The position numbers were made by a program, and so were the translations under genes. Under the pieces are notes generated by a model. It was not told where the DNA came from. It saw only the letters and a list, made by a program, of their open reading frames with translations, and did no database searches. DNA of 64,000 nucleotides from Nannochloris sp. 'desiccata' (taxonomy: Eukaryota; Chlorophyta; Trebouxiophyceae; Chlorellales; Chlorellaceae), in contig JAGTXX020000015.1 in the NCBI GenBank assembly GCA_019044685.2, positions 1,240,001 through 1,304,000 on the forward strand, read 5' to 3'. Below, one piece after another: positions 21,028 through 30,925 of this stretch. How positions within the stretch are numbered: the stretch's first letter is position 1; each line of letters starts with the position of its first letter.

Positions 21028-22223
21028 ATGGCTGATTTACAAGAAGAAGAAAATTATGAGTTTCGGACTGACGGTCAAGATGATGAAATGTTTGAAGCTG
21101 GCGATCATGATTTACTTAAAGATGAACAAGACGTAGAACCCAATTATGTTACTGATGAAGAAGTAGATAAACGCCAATATGGTATCTATCAAGCGTTGCC
21201 TGTCGACGATGCTGAGCCTGACTGGGAATCTGAAGAACCGGCAACGGTCGAGGAATATTTGAGAAGAGTCAGGTAAGAAAATATTAGTTTTTGCAGCTTC
21301 AGCACGAGCTCATCTGTAAACATACATTATCGCAATAGCTATCTTATGGTATATGTCACTAAGATCCTGTTCAATAATCTCCAGGTATGAGGCTCGGCAA
21401 TTGCCCGCAATAGTGACTAGCAACGTCGATCCTCGACAATACGATACAAATCAAACAACTAGATACCCACAATTAGAAATGGAAGATGAAGATGCAATGG
21501 AATGCAGTGAAGAATTGAAACCCACGCTACGCTGGGTGAGGATGTTTCTAAGAAATTTTGCCACCCTCCGCCACCGCCTGCAACGGTAAACAGCCTACGT
21601 TCGTTATTTTTACATGCTACTTGATGACTGTAGTATGTCTAATGTATGTCTAATTACTATCCACACGCGTTATTTTACTCTGCAGGGAAGTTGAAATAGA
21701 AACTGGTCAGGTACCTGGCCTTCCTCTTAGAGTCCCACTTCCTTATTTGTCAGGAAGAAACCCTGCAGTGGAAGACCACTCATTAGACGCTCCTTCCTCA
21801 CTAATGCCTGAATTAGCAGCCCTGAAAGGCTTGGATCAAGTTCAAATAGTTACAAAACTAATAAAAGCAGTGCGTGCTCTCGTTCGCTCCTCCGTAGACA
21901 CAGGCGCAGATACCGCCATTGCTCTCCCGCCAACACAGCTTCCTGACCTTGCAGCCGTGTTATACGCTCTTTCTGCTCGTGTAGAACGCCCATTACATGC
22001 AGATACAGCTGCTTCATACCGTTCTTTACTTAGGAAATGCAAATTATGGCGTGCACAATCTATACATAGCCCTACAGATCCATTATTACCTCATCTAAAT
22101 ATTTTAATTTCAATAGCGGGCGGATATTTTAGACAAGATGAGGAGCTTTCTTCTATGTGGGATCAAGAGGAAGAAGAAATAATGATAGACGAAGAACATG
22201 ATGTAGACGATATTATGCTTTAA
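21028..22223 (+). CDS. GEMIN2: Gemin2/SIP1, SMN-complex protein
   Basis: Gemin2 holds the Sm pentamer open during spliceosomal snRNP assembly in the cytoplasm. Three exons, 21028-21272, 21385-21585 and 21686-22223, join in phase 2 at both junctions and give 327 residues. The start was chosen at accATGG, which also avoids a hydrophobic extension. Hallmarks are TVEEYLRRVRYEA near residue 75, matching the family block EYLRRVxxEA; LYALSARVERPL; and LNILISIAGGYFRQDEEL near the C-terminus, matching the human protein's YALLACLEKPL and LNLLICLVSRYF blocks as I remember them. The N-terminal 70 residues are highly acidic. The match is clear across the whole protein. Confidence 0.88.
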
Positions 22224-22611
22224 GTTGGTCTTCAGCGTTTTTCTTTCTTCCTCTTAGAGGCTAGTATGTTCTGTTTTACAACTTTTTTTGCTTTCTAGAA
22301 AACATCAAGTGCTGCAAAAAGAAGAAGAAACTAATTTTTCTTGTGATCAAGTCATTGAACCAAAGGGAAAAGAGAATAAATAAAGAGAAAAGGAAGGGCG
22401 GAGATTCATTTTATGCTATTTATTACTATCTAAACACAAGCTCTAAATTTCATTTTATCTTTAGGGTTGGTTGTATTAAATAGCAGCTGGGTCGCCAAGG
22501 ATTAGAAAGAAAGGAAGAAAAACAACTGCACATTTTTCAGAACAAGAATAGAGCCAAACTCCCATTTTTCCAGTTACTTTTCTTTTCTCGAGGTCGTTAC
22601 ATGGTGCTTTT
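22224..22611. other. Convergent 3' region, no gene seen
   Basis: AT-rich sequence between convergent genes, probably both 3' UTRs. No reading frame or repeat of note. Confidence 0.4.
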
Positions 22612-23820
22612 TTAAGAGAAGTTGAGGCTAGGCAACTTCAGACCAGCTCCCAAAGTAGGGATAGAGCCCAAGAACGTAGTCAACTGACCAGCAAGAGCTT
22701 GATGGGCACCGCCAATGGCCCCAGTAACACCCTTGATTTCAGTCATCACTGTAGCAGTGATGGCGTTAAGATCAACAGGGGCAGCGCCATCAAAGACATA
22801 AAGAACCTTGGTAAGAGGCTCGCCGAATGTTTTGGTCACTTTGCATTCTTTAGAGGAGAACGCGGGAGCGGATTTGAATTTGGATGTGAAATTGGCGGGA
22901 GTCTTGAAAAGAGAAATAGATGGTTCTACGCAATCAAGAACCTTGCGGTTTTCGGCTGTAGAGAAAGTAAAGCAAGAGAAATTTTAGGATTGGAATTTGG
23001 CAAGGAAGTAGAGGTAATGGGCAAAATGTAATCAATGAATTAAAAGTGGTGGCTGTGGTGGTGGTGGTCGGTTGGTCGGGAGATGCAGCGGCAGAAATAA
23101 AAAGTAAGTTTTCTAAAAAGACGGAGAGAAACGTACCGATGAGGATTTCTTCGTTAAAAGTGCAAGCGCCAGCACTGAGAACAAGCTCAAAGCCGTGTCC
23201 CATGAACTTGGCTGGCTTCTTCACAGACGGAGTGAAGGTGGCTGGAGTGCACCACTGGGCCTCGTACGCGTTGAGGACAGTTTCAAGCTGGTCATAGGCA
23301 AGACCCATAGTAGATCCAACGCCGGCAAGGCTGCCAAGCATCTGGTTACCGAGAGTTTTGTAGCCGTTGAATACAGTCTGGCCCATGGTCTTGTAGTCGT
23401 CAAGGAGCTGCGAAGCAATGGAACCAGTGCTGGAAACAAGAGGCTGAGCAAAGGCGCCTACGACAGACTGAACATCGTTGACGTTGCTCGCGACGCTGCT
23501 GGTGACCTGGTTAGTGACAGATCCCATACCTTGGAAGATCTCTGCGAGGGCGGATAAAACAGTGAAGGGAAAAGGTGAGGTGACGTTTACAATCAAGTGG
23601 TGGTCATCTTTGAAAAAAAGAAGAAGATGCGATCAAAGAGGAAGATGACGCTTCTAAATGGAAATAAGTTATTCTTGAGAATCTCACTTGACATAGCGTC
23701 AGATACGGCCTGTTCAATGGCGTTCTGAATAGGGTTATCGGTTATCAGACCCTGAACATTGCTGCCGCACAAGACCAAAGTAATGGCAATGGCAAAAACG
23801 CAAGTTGACTTGGCCACCAT
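22612..23820 (-). CDS. Secreted Cys-containing protein, divergent paralogue A
   Basis: Exons 23688-23820, 23137-23541 and 22612-22955, joined in phase 1 at both junctions (donors GTGAGA and GTACGT, acceptors CGCAG and TACAG), give 293 residues. Residues 1-24 form a typical signal peptide (MVAKS, hydrophobic core, then NVQG). A helical region follows, rich in Val, Ser, Gly and Gln. A Cys region then holds QWCTPATFTPSVKKPAKFMGHGF, GACTFNEE, LDCVEPS and KECKVTKTFGEPLTKVLYVFDG. The same cysteines and spacing occur in the divergent gene at 24168. I recognise no database family. A structural cell-wall or extracellular role is possible but not shown. Confidence 0.78.
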
Positions 23821-24167
23821 TTTGGCTACGTGGGTTGCTGAATAACTCTGCAGAGGTAAAGTATAGATTATTTATGTGTAGTTATTGGCAGTTCAAGCTA
23901 TTCTGTCTCGATTCTGGGGGCTCCAAGCGTCGCAGTTGACCGTTGACTTCTTCTTTTCTCGAGGCACCGCAGCAAAAGTGCTCTTAGTGGCTCCGAACTG
24001 GGACACTCGACAGCAATTTTGCATCTTAATTCAGCCTCCCCTTCCCCCCAATTCATTATCAATTATTATTTGCGCTTATTGCGCTTATTGTCTACGCCTG
24101 CCAGTGCACCACTACCCTTCTACTACACTACACGTGCACACATTGTTGCAACCATCTGGTAAACATC
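23821..24167. promoter_or_regulatory. Divergent promoter of the secreted paralogue pair
   Basis: 347 bp between divergent start codons. A CT-rich segment and a duplicated tgcgcttattgcgcttattg near 24070 lie within it. Joint control of both genes is inferred from position. Confidence 0.4.
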
Positions 24168-25732
24168 ATGCGTTCTACCCGCACCCTCATTGTTCTCACC
24201 CTGGCCCTGTGTGCCATCTCTGCACGGGCACAAGATCCTGCTGCCAATAATGTGCAGCAAGGTCACCTCTTGAACCAGCTTCAAGGTGAGTTGCTACTTT
24301 TCACTCATCACATGTTCACATTGTCAAGGTGCACACGCAACCCTACCTCGGTGCATCAAACGTTTTATTATAACTTCTTAACCGCTCATTACACTCTCTA
24401 ATACTATACCATACTCTTCTTAATTGCGCTGTAGGCCTTCCCGCTGGATTTGACCTCAATCTGCTCAGACCTCAAGGCGTCCACGGTAAGCCGCTCCTCC
24501 TGCTCTTTATCTAGTCTCTTCTCTCTCTTTCTATCTTGCTCTCATATCTGCTTGGGTGCCACATATATTACTTCATTCTACTATCTAGCCCTCTCTTCTC
24601 ACATTTCTTCATCCTATTTCTCGCAGGCGCCGTCCTCAATTCTGTCGGCAACGTCGCTGACCACGTCTCTAACACTGCTGCTGGTACCGTCCGTACTGTA
24701 GGTAACGTCGCCAGCGGTATTGGTGGTGCTATCGGTACTGTCGCTGATGTCACTGCTCAGACTATTAGAGACATCCCCTCTGATATCCGTGGCACTCTTG
24801 CTGACACCCGTGAGTCCATCTCTCAGGATTTCCAAACAGCTCGCGAAGCTGCCGGTATGCTTGGCCAGTTTGCCCAAAACACTCTCCCTATGATCCCTCC
24901 TTTACACCAAGCCTGGAACCCTGCTGCTTGGAGAGAACAATACAGTGCCTATGGCTCTCAATTCGACAACGCTTACGGTGCTCTTGAAGGTACTCTTGAA
25001 AGCATCGCTGAAGGAATCTCTGCTAAATACTGCACTGAAGCTGTCTACGTTCCTAAAACCAAGGAGCCTGCTGAATTTACTGGTCCCGGATTCAGTATTA
25101 CTTTCTTAACTGGTGAATGCTCCATTGACGAGAAGGCATTGTTGTGTAAGTTTTATTTTATTTTACTTCCTACCATCGAAAAACCTCTGTCTTCTTTACT
25201 TTGCCATTAATAATTAAATAATTTTTTCTATTCTTCCTCTACAGTTGACAAGACTAAGACGATTGACTGCCTCAAGCCCTCTGTTGTCTACGAGAAGACC
25301 CCTGCCACGTTTGTCGGCAAGTACAAAGCTTCTCCCGAGTTCTATGGAAAGGAGTGCAAGGTCACCAAGAGTTTCGGTGAAGAAATTACCAAGGTTCTCT
25401 ACGTCTTTGACGGCTCTGACAATCTCCCCTTGGCCAACTTGACCAGCCGTATTACCTCTGAAGTTCAAGACGTTCTTGGTGGAGCTCGTGCCGGTGCAGG
25501 TGCCGTGACTGACCAGCTTCAATCTTTCTTGGCCAGTATGCCCAAGATTCCCGGATTGATGGATGGAAAGATTGGAAACATGAACCTTATCCCCAACTTT
25601 GACATGCCTGCTTTCAACTTGCCCAACTACGGTGGCGCCTCTGTTCAGACTCCCCCTGTCCAAGCATTTGAAGGTGCAGCTGATCCTTATGAGCAGCTCA
25701 GAGCCGCTCTCGGCACCTACCAAACCCAGTAG
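24168..25732 (+). CDS. Secreted Cys-containing protein, divergent paralogue B
   Basis: Four exons, 24168-24285, 24435-24485, 24627-25145 and 25245-25732, all joined in phase 1, give 391 residues. A signal peptide is plain (residues 1-21, ending SARAQD). A helical repeat-like region with VGNVADHVSNTAAGTVRTVGNVASG resembles amphipathic, apolipoprotein- or LEA-like repeats. The Cys region holds KYCTEAVYVPKTKEPAEFTGPGF, GECSIDEKAL, IDCLKPS and KECKVTKSFGEEITKVLYVFDG, which align with paralogue A. The C-terminus adds about 60 residues rich in Pro, Asn and Gly. Intron positions near the Cys blocks are shared with paralogue A, supporting common descent. Family unknown to me. Confidence 0.8.
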
Positions 25733-26126
25733 ATTGGTCTACTAATGGTATTATGTTAGATTATTCTTCTAATTATTATGATAACACCAATTCCATCTTT
25801 TTAAATTATGAAAACAGCAACTTTCCGCCACGGGCACGGTTTTTGTTCTGTGGTGCCTTTTGCTTTTCGACCTTTGTGTCTTCTTCATTATTGAGCAGCA
25901 TTATCTATAATTATAATTCGTATGTTATTTATCAATCCAAACTTCTTGGTTTTGATCTTGTAAGCAATTAATCGCGATAAAAAAGAAGCAAGTTCAAGTC
26001 TTCTCTAAGTGGCGGCGGCAGCCTGCCTGAGGGACAGCAGATTGCACTTACTGTTAATTCCCAGTCTCTCAGTTACAATATTTCTATTCTTCGTATGACT
26101 TTATATTTACAGTATCGATATTAATC
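25733..26126. other. Intergenic, no gene seen
   Basis: AT-rich sequence between two plus-strand genes. Open frames are short and unrecognisable; it likely holds a 3' UTR and the promoter of the Tim17-family gene. Confidence 0.35.
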
Positions 26127-27019
26127 ATGAGATGCAAGGAATCAGAGGGTTGGAAACAGCGACTTGCAATTAAATTACAAATCGGAGGCAAGTGATCATT
26201 AAGCAATGCAGGAAAAAAGCTGGTTTCAAGATAATCAAGTAACCTCTTACTAATATATTTTCGATGTTGCTGATTGCAGCGGTTGGTGGTGCTGTGATGG
26301 GCTCTATTATAGGCACCCGACACAATACACCGCTTCTTCGCACCACAGCTGTCAGCACAGCCAGTGTATTGATTTTAACTGGATGTTTTAGTGGTATGGA
26401 TATCTTTATCTGAATAAAGTAGTGTTTCATATCTCAAAGTAGTAGATTAGCATCTCTACATCCAACCTTTCGTTCTATTTAGTAACTTCCTTTCCTTCTT
26501 TCCCGTCAATTTGTAGCGGTTCAAGAGACCACTAGACGGCTGCGTTGCCAAGACAGCCCTCTAAACAGCGGTATAGCAGGCGCAGCCACAGGAGCATTAC
26601 TTTTCGCATCACACAGTGCTGCTCCACCTCGAGGAGCTGTCATTTGTGGAGCGCTCGGTGCAGCGGCACATTGGGCGGTAGATCAAATTGCTTTAGAAAA
26701 GAACTGCCGTTCATTTTTAATAGCTTGGGGCTTATTAGACGATATACCAAGCACCAGTAATCATCATAGACTAGGGAACAATGGCATCAGCAGTAGTAGC
26801 AGTAGTGTAAATAGGGGGATCGAAGGAATTGAGGAAAAGGAAGGTTTATGGGCTAGGCTTCGACCTTATTTCCCGATTCGGCAATTGACTGATGCTGAGT
26901 GGGAAGAACATCAGAAAAAGGCAGCTGCAGTAGAAGAGAAGGCGAGAACAGCTGCATTACAAGGTGTGAGTGATGCTGCACTGGATATAGTTGTTGACGA
27001 TAATCACAAAGCAAAATAA
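26127..27019 (+). CDS. Tim17/Tim22/Tim23-family membrane protein
   Basis: Three exons, 26127-26187, 26280-26393 and 26517-27019, join in phase 1 and give 225 residues. Intron 1 appears to use a GC donor (GAG/GCAAGTGA) with a normal TTGCAG acceptor; no GT donor nearby keeps the frame. Four Gly/Ala-rich hydrophobic segments (GGAVMGSIIGT, TASVLILTGCF, GIAGAATGALLFA, GAVICGALGAAAHWAVDQ) are typical of this family, which includes mitochondrial and plastid import channels and PRAT proteins. The C-terminus, from about residue 160, is charged and helical with PYFPIRQLTDAEWEEH. I cannot tell which import or PRAT subgroup it belongs to. No cleavable leader is seen. Confidence 0.7.
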
Positions 27020-27173
27020 ACATGTAATTACGAGTATGCCATATCATGATAATAGACAAAATATCAAAGTTTATATCTGTTTCCTGAACACGATAAAACG
27101 AATAAGACATGAACCAACTATTAGTCGCCAAGGAGTTTATTATTAAGTGCAGGAATAATAAACCCAGCACCAT

Positions 27174-27860
27174 GGCGCCTAATATTGCCCTGCTGGTGCT
27201 ATTCCTGTTGCTGCCTCAGCTAGTTCTGCCAGGGTCACCCTGAGGGTGTCTGACCGGCAGAGCAGCTTGAGTTAGACCCTCAAGGTGTTCTCTATCCGCA
27301 TTGAAACCAGCATGTAAAGCCTTTTCACGGTCGATTTGTTGTTCTAGTGACACGGTAGCATCTGTATGTAAGCTTTCTATGTCTGCGATGGCTTGATACA
27401 TTATTTCTGAAGAAGACTAGAGATCAGCAATTGTGGTGGAGGCTGCAGTTGAGACGTCACGGAGCAGTTGTTGCCTAGAGTAGCTTTTTTTATCATTGCC
27501 GAGGGAAATGACTATTAAGAGATCCATTACGTAAATTAAGATGATGAAGAATTGGAGAATGGATAAAAAGAGGATGCTACGACTTGGAGCTTCACACTTT
27601 GATTCTTGTTGGTTCAAACCGCAAAGGCCGCTGCAAGATTGGAAAAAACAAAATCGTCTATTTGTTAGTTTCGGGTTCTACACGTTTCTTTGTATATTGG
27701 TAATGTTGACTCACAGATGGGGCTTCCCGTCAGAAAGGGCTTGCATAGTCGTCGCGACATCGGTTGTCATTATTTTCTTGCATCCGCTTGAAGGTGGGCA
27801 AGCTTGCTGCATGGTTCCACGTTTCTGGCTAATTATCATGGTTTTTTTCTTTTGAATGTC
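27174..27860 (-). other. Possible small minus-strand gene, structure unresolved
   Basis: Two facts suggest a gene. A frame with ATG at about 27838 ends at a good donor (CATCT/GTGAGT near 27703) and can be joined in phase to an exon after CTTGCAG near 27631. Further downstream, a 61-codon frame (27216-27401) reads as a helical, Glu/His-rich segment (IADIESLHTDA, REHLEGLTQ). A TAG lies in frame between the two blocks at about 27417, and possible splices around it would be unusually short. I cannot decide between one gene with an unseen intron, two small genes, or a decayed gene. Confidence 0.3.
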
Positions 27861-28091
27861 GATTACCCTTGATAGTAGAGGGATTTGTATTTATTCACCA
27901 ACCAATTGTTACCGGAACGACTTTTCAAAGTTTCTTCCCTCTCAGAGTCTGTTGCCACTTGCTCATTTACAACTAGTTCAGGTATTATGAACCACAAGTA
28001 TCATTCCTAATCGATGCAAGTACATTGTTATTACAATACAATTGGCGGGCTCGTTATACTTTTCTGTTTTTGACAACATTTAATCCAAAAT
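27861..28091. promoter_or_regulatory. Upstream region of the phytyl ester synthase gene
   Basis: AT-rich sequence ahead of the start at 28092, with no reading frame of interest. Confidence 0.35.
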
Positions 28092-30422
28092 ATGATGCAT
28101 GTTCTTGCTTCAAATGTGCGGCTTTCGCCCACTTTAGTCCACAATAAACGCGGCAATAAACGCACTATTAAATTAAACATCAAGGCGGCTGCTTCTCCAA
28201 TGGCACCGTCCAAACCATCGTCAACAGCTGCCTCTAAAAACACGGTCAGCCTGGACTCCATGATTTGCAGAGATCAGGGCCCTCCGCGTCTCTGCTGCCC
28301 TCTTCCAGACTTTGATGCTGAATTGCCACTTGCTGGACGCAGTTCTCTCCCCATGATGGTATATCTCCCTGGTATCGATGGCACAGGGCTTGCTGCTCAG
28401 CGACAATTTGAATCCATCCTCTCCCGCTTTGACCTCATCACTCTAGTTACTCCCCCAGAGGACCGCACAGACTTCTGTGCTCTCGTAGACATTGTCACCA
28501 AATTTCTCAAGGAAGAGGTGCCCTTACATCCACCTACACGACCCATTTACATTCTTGGAGAGTCATTCGGTGGTGTTTTAGCATTGGCCGTGGCGAAGGA
28601 GGCACCTCACCTCGTTGATCGACTCGTTCTCGTCAACCCCGCAACCAGTTTTGAAGACTCTTTATGGCCACTCATCGGTCCTTTATTACCAAACGTCCCT
28701 TCTCAAGCGTACCAAGCGCTCCCTATAGCCCTGGCCCCTGTTTTGGGCAACCCAATTAACTTGTTAGCAGCCGCTCTTGACAGTACAGATGAGACTTCTT
28801 CTCTTGGTGATCGATTAAACGCAGTCGTGCGTGGTGCAGCCCAGCTGCTTTCACAACTCCCTTTACTTGCAGACCTGCTACCTCCTGAAACCCTTGCCTG
28901 GAAGTTAAAATTACTCCAACAAGGGTGCGTTGAGGTTGCCCCAATTCTCGGCCAGGTCCCTCAAAGAGTGCTTTTAATCATCGGGGACCAGGATTTACTT
29001 ATCCCATCTAAAGAGGAAGGTCCTCGGTTACAACGTGCATTACCACGTGCACACCTCCGTGTAGAAAAGGGCCGCAGCCATGCGCTTTTACAAGAAGGAG
29101 GCGTCGACTTGGTGGCGATCATGGAACAAGAAGGCGCATTAGTCTGGCGTCGGCGTATGTCTGCCCCCATAAAGAAACGTGACCAAGGTAAAAACGCAGG
29201 TTTTGGTTCTGCAGCACCTATAGAACTCCCGACTGACGTAGAATTAAAACGCTATGCCGATAGAACCACTGGTATTGGCCGGAAACTTGCTTCTCCCGTA
29301 TTTTTCTCGACCTCGGAGAATGGAGAAGTTTCCCTTGGTCTAGGGAATATTCCAAATCCTGGAAGTGGCCCTGTATTGTATGTAGGCAATCATCAGACGT
29401 TAGCATTGGATTTAGGCGTGTTGTGTGAAGAATTATTAAGTAAGCGGGAGATTATGTTGAGAGGTTTGGCCCATCCCGTAATATTTGCGCAGGCCACCGG
29501 AGATACAAATAGCAGCAGCAGCAGCAGTCGTAGTCGTAGTGGTGCTTCATCATCTTCAATATCAAATAGTAGTGGAAATGGTAGTACAGGGGGTGGGTTG
29601 TCACCCTTTGATGTAATCCCAGCCTTTGGCCAGCTGTTTTCAGGTCGGGGTCTTGGTGGATTTTTCCCCGCCAGTGGTGGAAATTCATCCTCTTCAGATC
29701 CTTTTTCAACCGGTGGGAGTGGGAGTGGTTCTAATTCTGAAAACGGCGGGCGTCGTCCTGCAGATGGACGTCAAGCATTTGCTGATTTTATGGTTGAATT
29801 CGGTGCTGTCCCCGTCTCAGGTCGTAATTTGATTCGATTATTACAAAACGGAGAAAATGTGCTGTTGTTTCCTGGTGGAGTACGAGAAGCCTATCGCCGC
29901 AAAAACGAAGAATATCAATTATTTTGGCCACAAAGAGCTGAATTTGTACGTATGGCTGCAAAATATGGCGCTACAATCGTCCCTTTTGCTGCTGTAGGTG
30001 TTGATGATTCACTCGAAATCATTTTAGATGGAGAAGAATTGAAAAAGACCCCGATACTTGGTCAAATGGTGTCTTCCCGGGCTGCAGGCTTACCGCAAGC
30101 TCGTCGTGGTGTCTCTGCTGCAGGATCTGGGACTAATGGAGAAGAAGAACAAGAATCGTTTATTTCTCCTCTTGCATTACCCAAATTGCCTCCAAGGCGT
30201 ATGTATTTCTTATTTCAAAAGCCTATTATCACAAGCTCCCAGGATTTAGAAGATCGAGTACGGTGCGAGGAGTTGTACAATGAAGTGAAAGGGCAAGTAC
30301 GAGGTGGGTTAGATTACTTGTTGAGTAAAAGGAAGGAAGATCCGTATGAAGACTTTGGCAAGAGGGTGGTATATGAAGCGACAAGGATGGGACAGCAAGC
30401 GCCTACGTTCCCGTTGCCGTGA
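28092..30422 (+). CDS. PES: Phytyl ester synthase / diacylglycerol acyltransferase-like (PES family)
   Basis: Esterase-lipase-thioesterase family enzyme of plastids; plant members esterify phytol and diacylglycerol with fatty acids during chlorophyll breakdown. One exon of 776 residues. The first 60 residues are basic and Ser/Ala-rich, fitting a transit peptide. An alpha/beta-hydrolase half follows with oxyanion-side LPGIDGTG, nucleophile elbow GESFGG at about residue 156, acid in GDQDLLIP and His in GRSHALLQ. The second half is an acyltransferase domain with NHQTLALD at about 433 (NHxxxxD) and LFPGGVREA at about 594. A Ser/Gly-rich insertion of about 100 residues interrupts it. Both active sites look intact. 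Confidence 0.9.
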   Translation: MMHVLASNVRLSPTLVHNKRGNKRTIKLNIKAAASPMAPSKPSSTAASKNTVSLDSMICRDQGPPRLCCPLPDFDAELPLAGRSSLPMMVYLPGIDGTGLAAQRQFESILSRFDLITLVTPPEDRTDFCALVDIVTKFLKEEVPLHPPTRPIYILGESFGGVLALAVAKEAPHLVDRLVLVNPATSFEDSLWPLIGPLLPNVPSQAYQALPIALAPVLGNPINLLAAALDSTDETSSLGDRLNAVVRGAAQLLSQLPLLADLLPPETLAWKLKLLQQGCVEVAPILGQVPQRVLLIIGDQDLLIPSKEEGPRLQRALPRAHLRVEKGRSHALLQEGGVDLVAIMEQEGALVWRRRMSAPIKKRDQGKNAGFGSAAPIELPTDVELKRYADRTTGIGRKLASPVFFSTSENGEVSLGLGNIPNPGSGPVLYVGNHQTLALDLGVLCEELLSKREIMLRGLAHPVIFAQATGDTNSSSSSSRSRSGASSSSISNSSGNGSTGGGLSPFDVIPAFGQLFSGRGLGGFFPASGGNSSSSDPFSTGGSGSGSNSENGGRRPADGRQAFADFMVEFGAVPVSGRNLIRLLQNGENVLLFPGGVREAYRRKNEEYQLFWPQRAEFVRMAAKYGATIVPFAAVGVDDSLEIILDGEELKKTPILGQMVSSRAAGLPQARRGVSAAGSGTNGEEEQESFISPLALPKLPPRRMYFLFQKPIITSSQDLEDRVRCEELYNEVKGQVRGGLDYLLSKRKEDPYEDFGKRVVYEATRMGQQAPTFPLP

Positions 30423-30925
30423 ATTAAATATTTATTTTAAGCTCTTTACCCAATCTCTTTTCAAAAATATATATGTTTGTTTGTACAATGCCAGTATTTC
30501 TTATATATGTTGAAGCTATTCTATTTCTATATTAGGTGTTTTATTACAACATGGGGCGACAAAAAGAAATTAAGAAAAGAAAGAAGGGGGGGGGGGGGAG
30601 GGGGGCGTCAGTAAAACAGTGGGGGTATGAGGTAAAAAAAGAGGTCAAATTATTTAATTAAGTAGAAGCTTTTGGTGCTCTACTTTATCAGAAACAGCAA
30701 CGTTGAAATAATAAAAACTTCGAAAGACGAGGGCTCAAACAGCCAGGGGACAACTTCAACAGAGCGGAAACGTATAATAATAAATGGGTAGGAAAAAGGG
30801 GAAAATAAAAAAGTAGAAAAGACAACAAGGTACATAGTAGCCGACATAGAGAGAGTTAGACTGAAAAAACAAAAACAGCGTGTTTTTTATCCATATTATT
30901 CCAATGGGATCCTAGACAAAAGGTC
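30423..30925. other. Convergent 3' region with poly-G tract
   Basis: The region holds a run of 13 G and, after one A, 6 more G (30586-30605), and otherwise AT-rich sequence. It likely contains the 3' UTRs of the flanking convergent genes. No gene seen. Confidence 0.6.
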
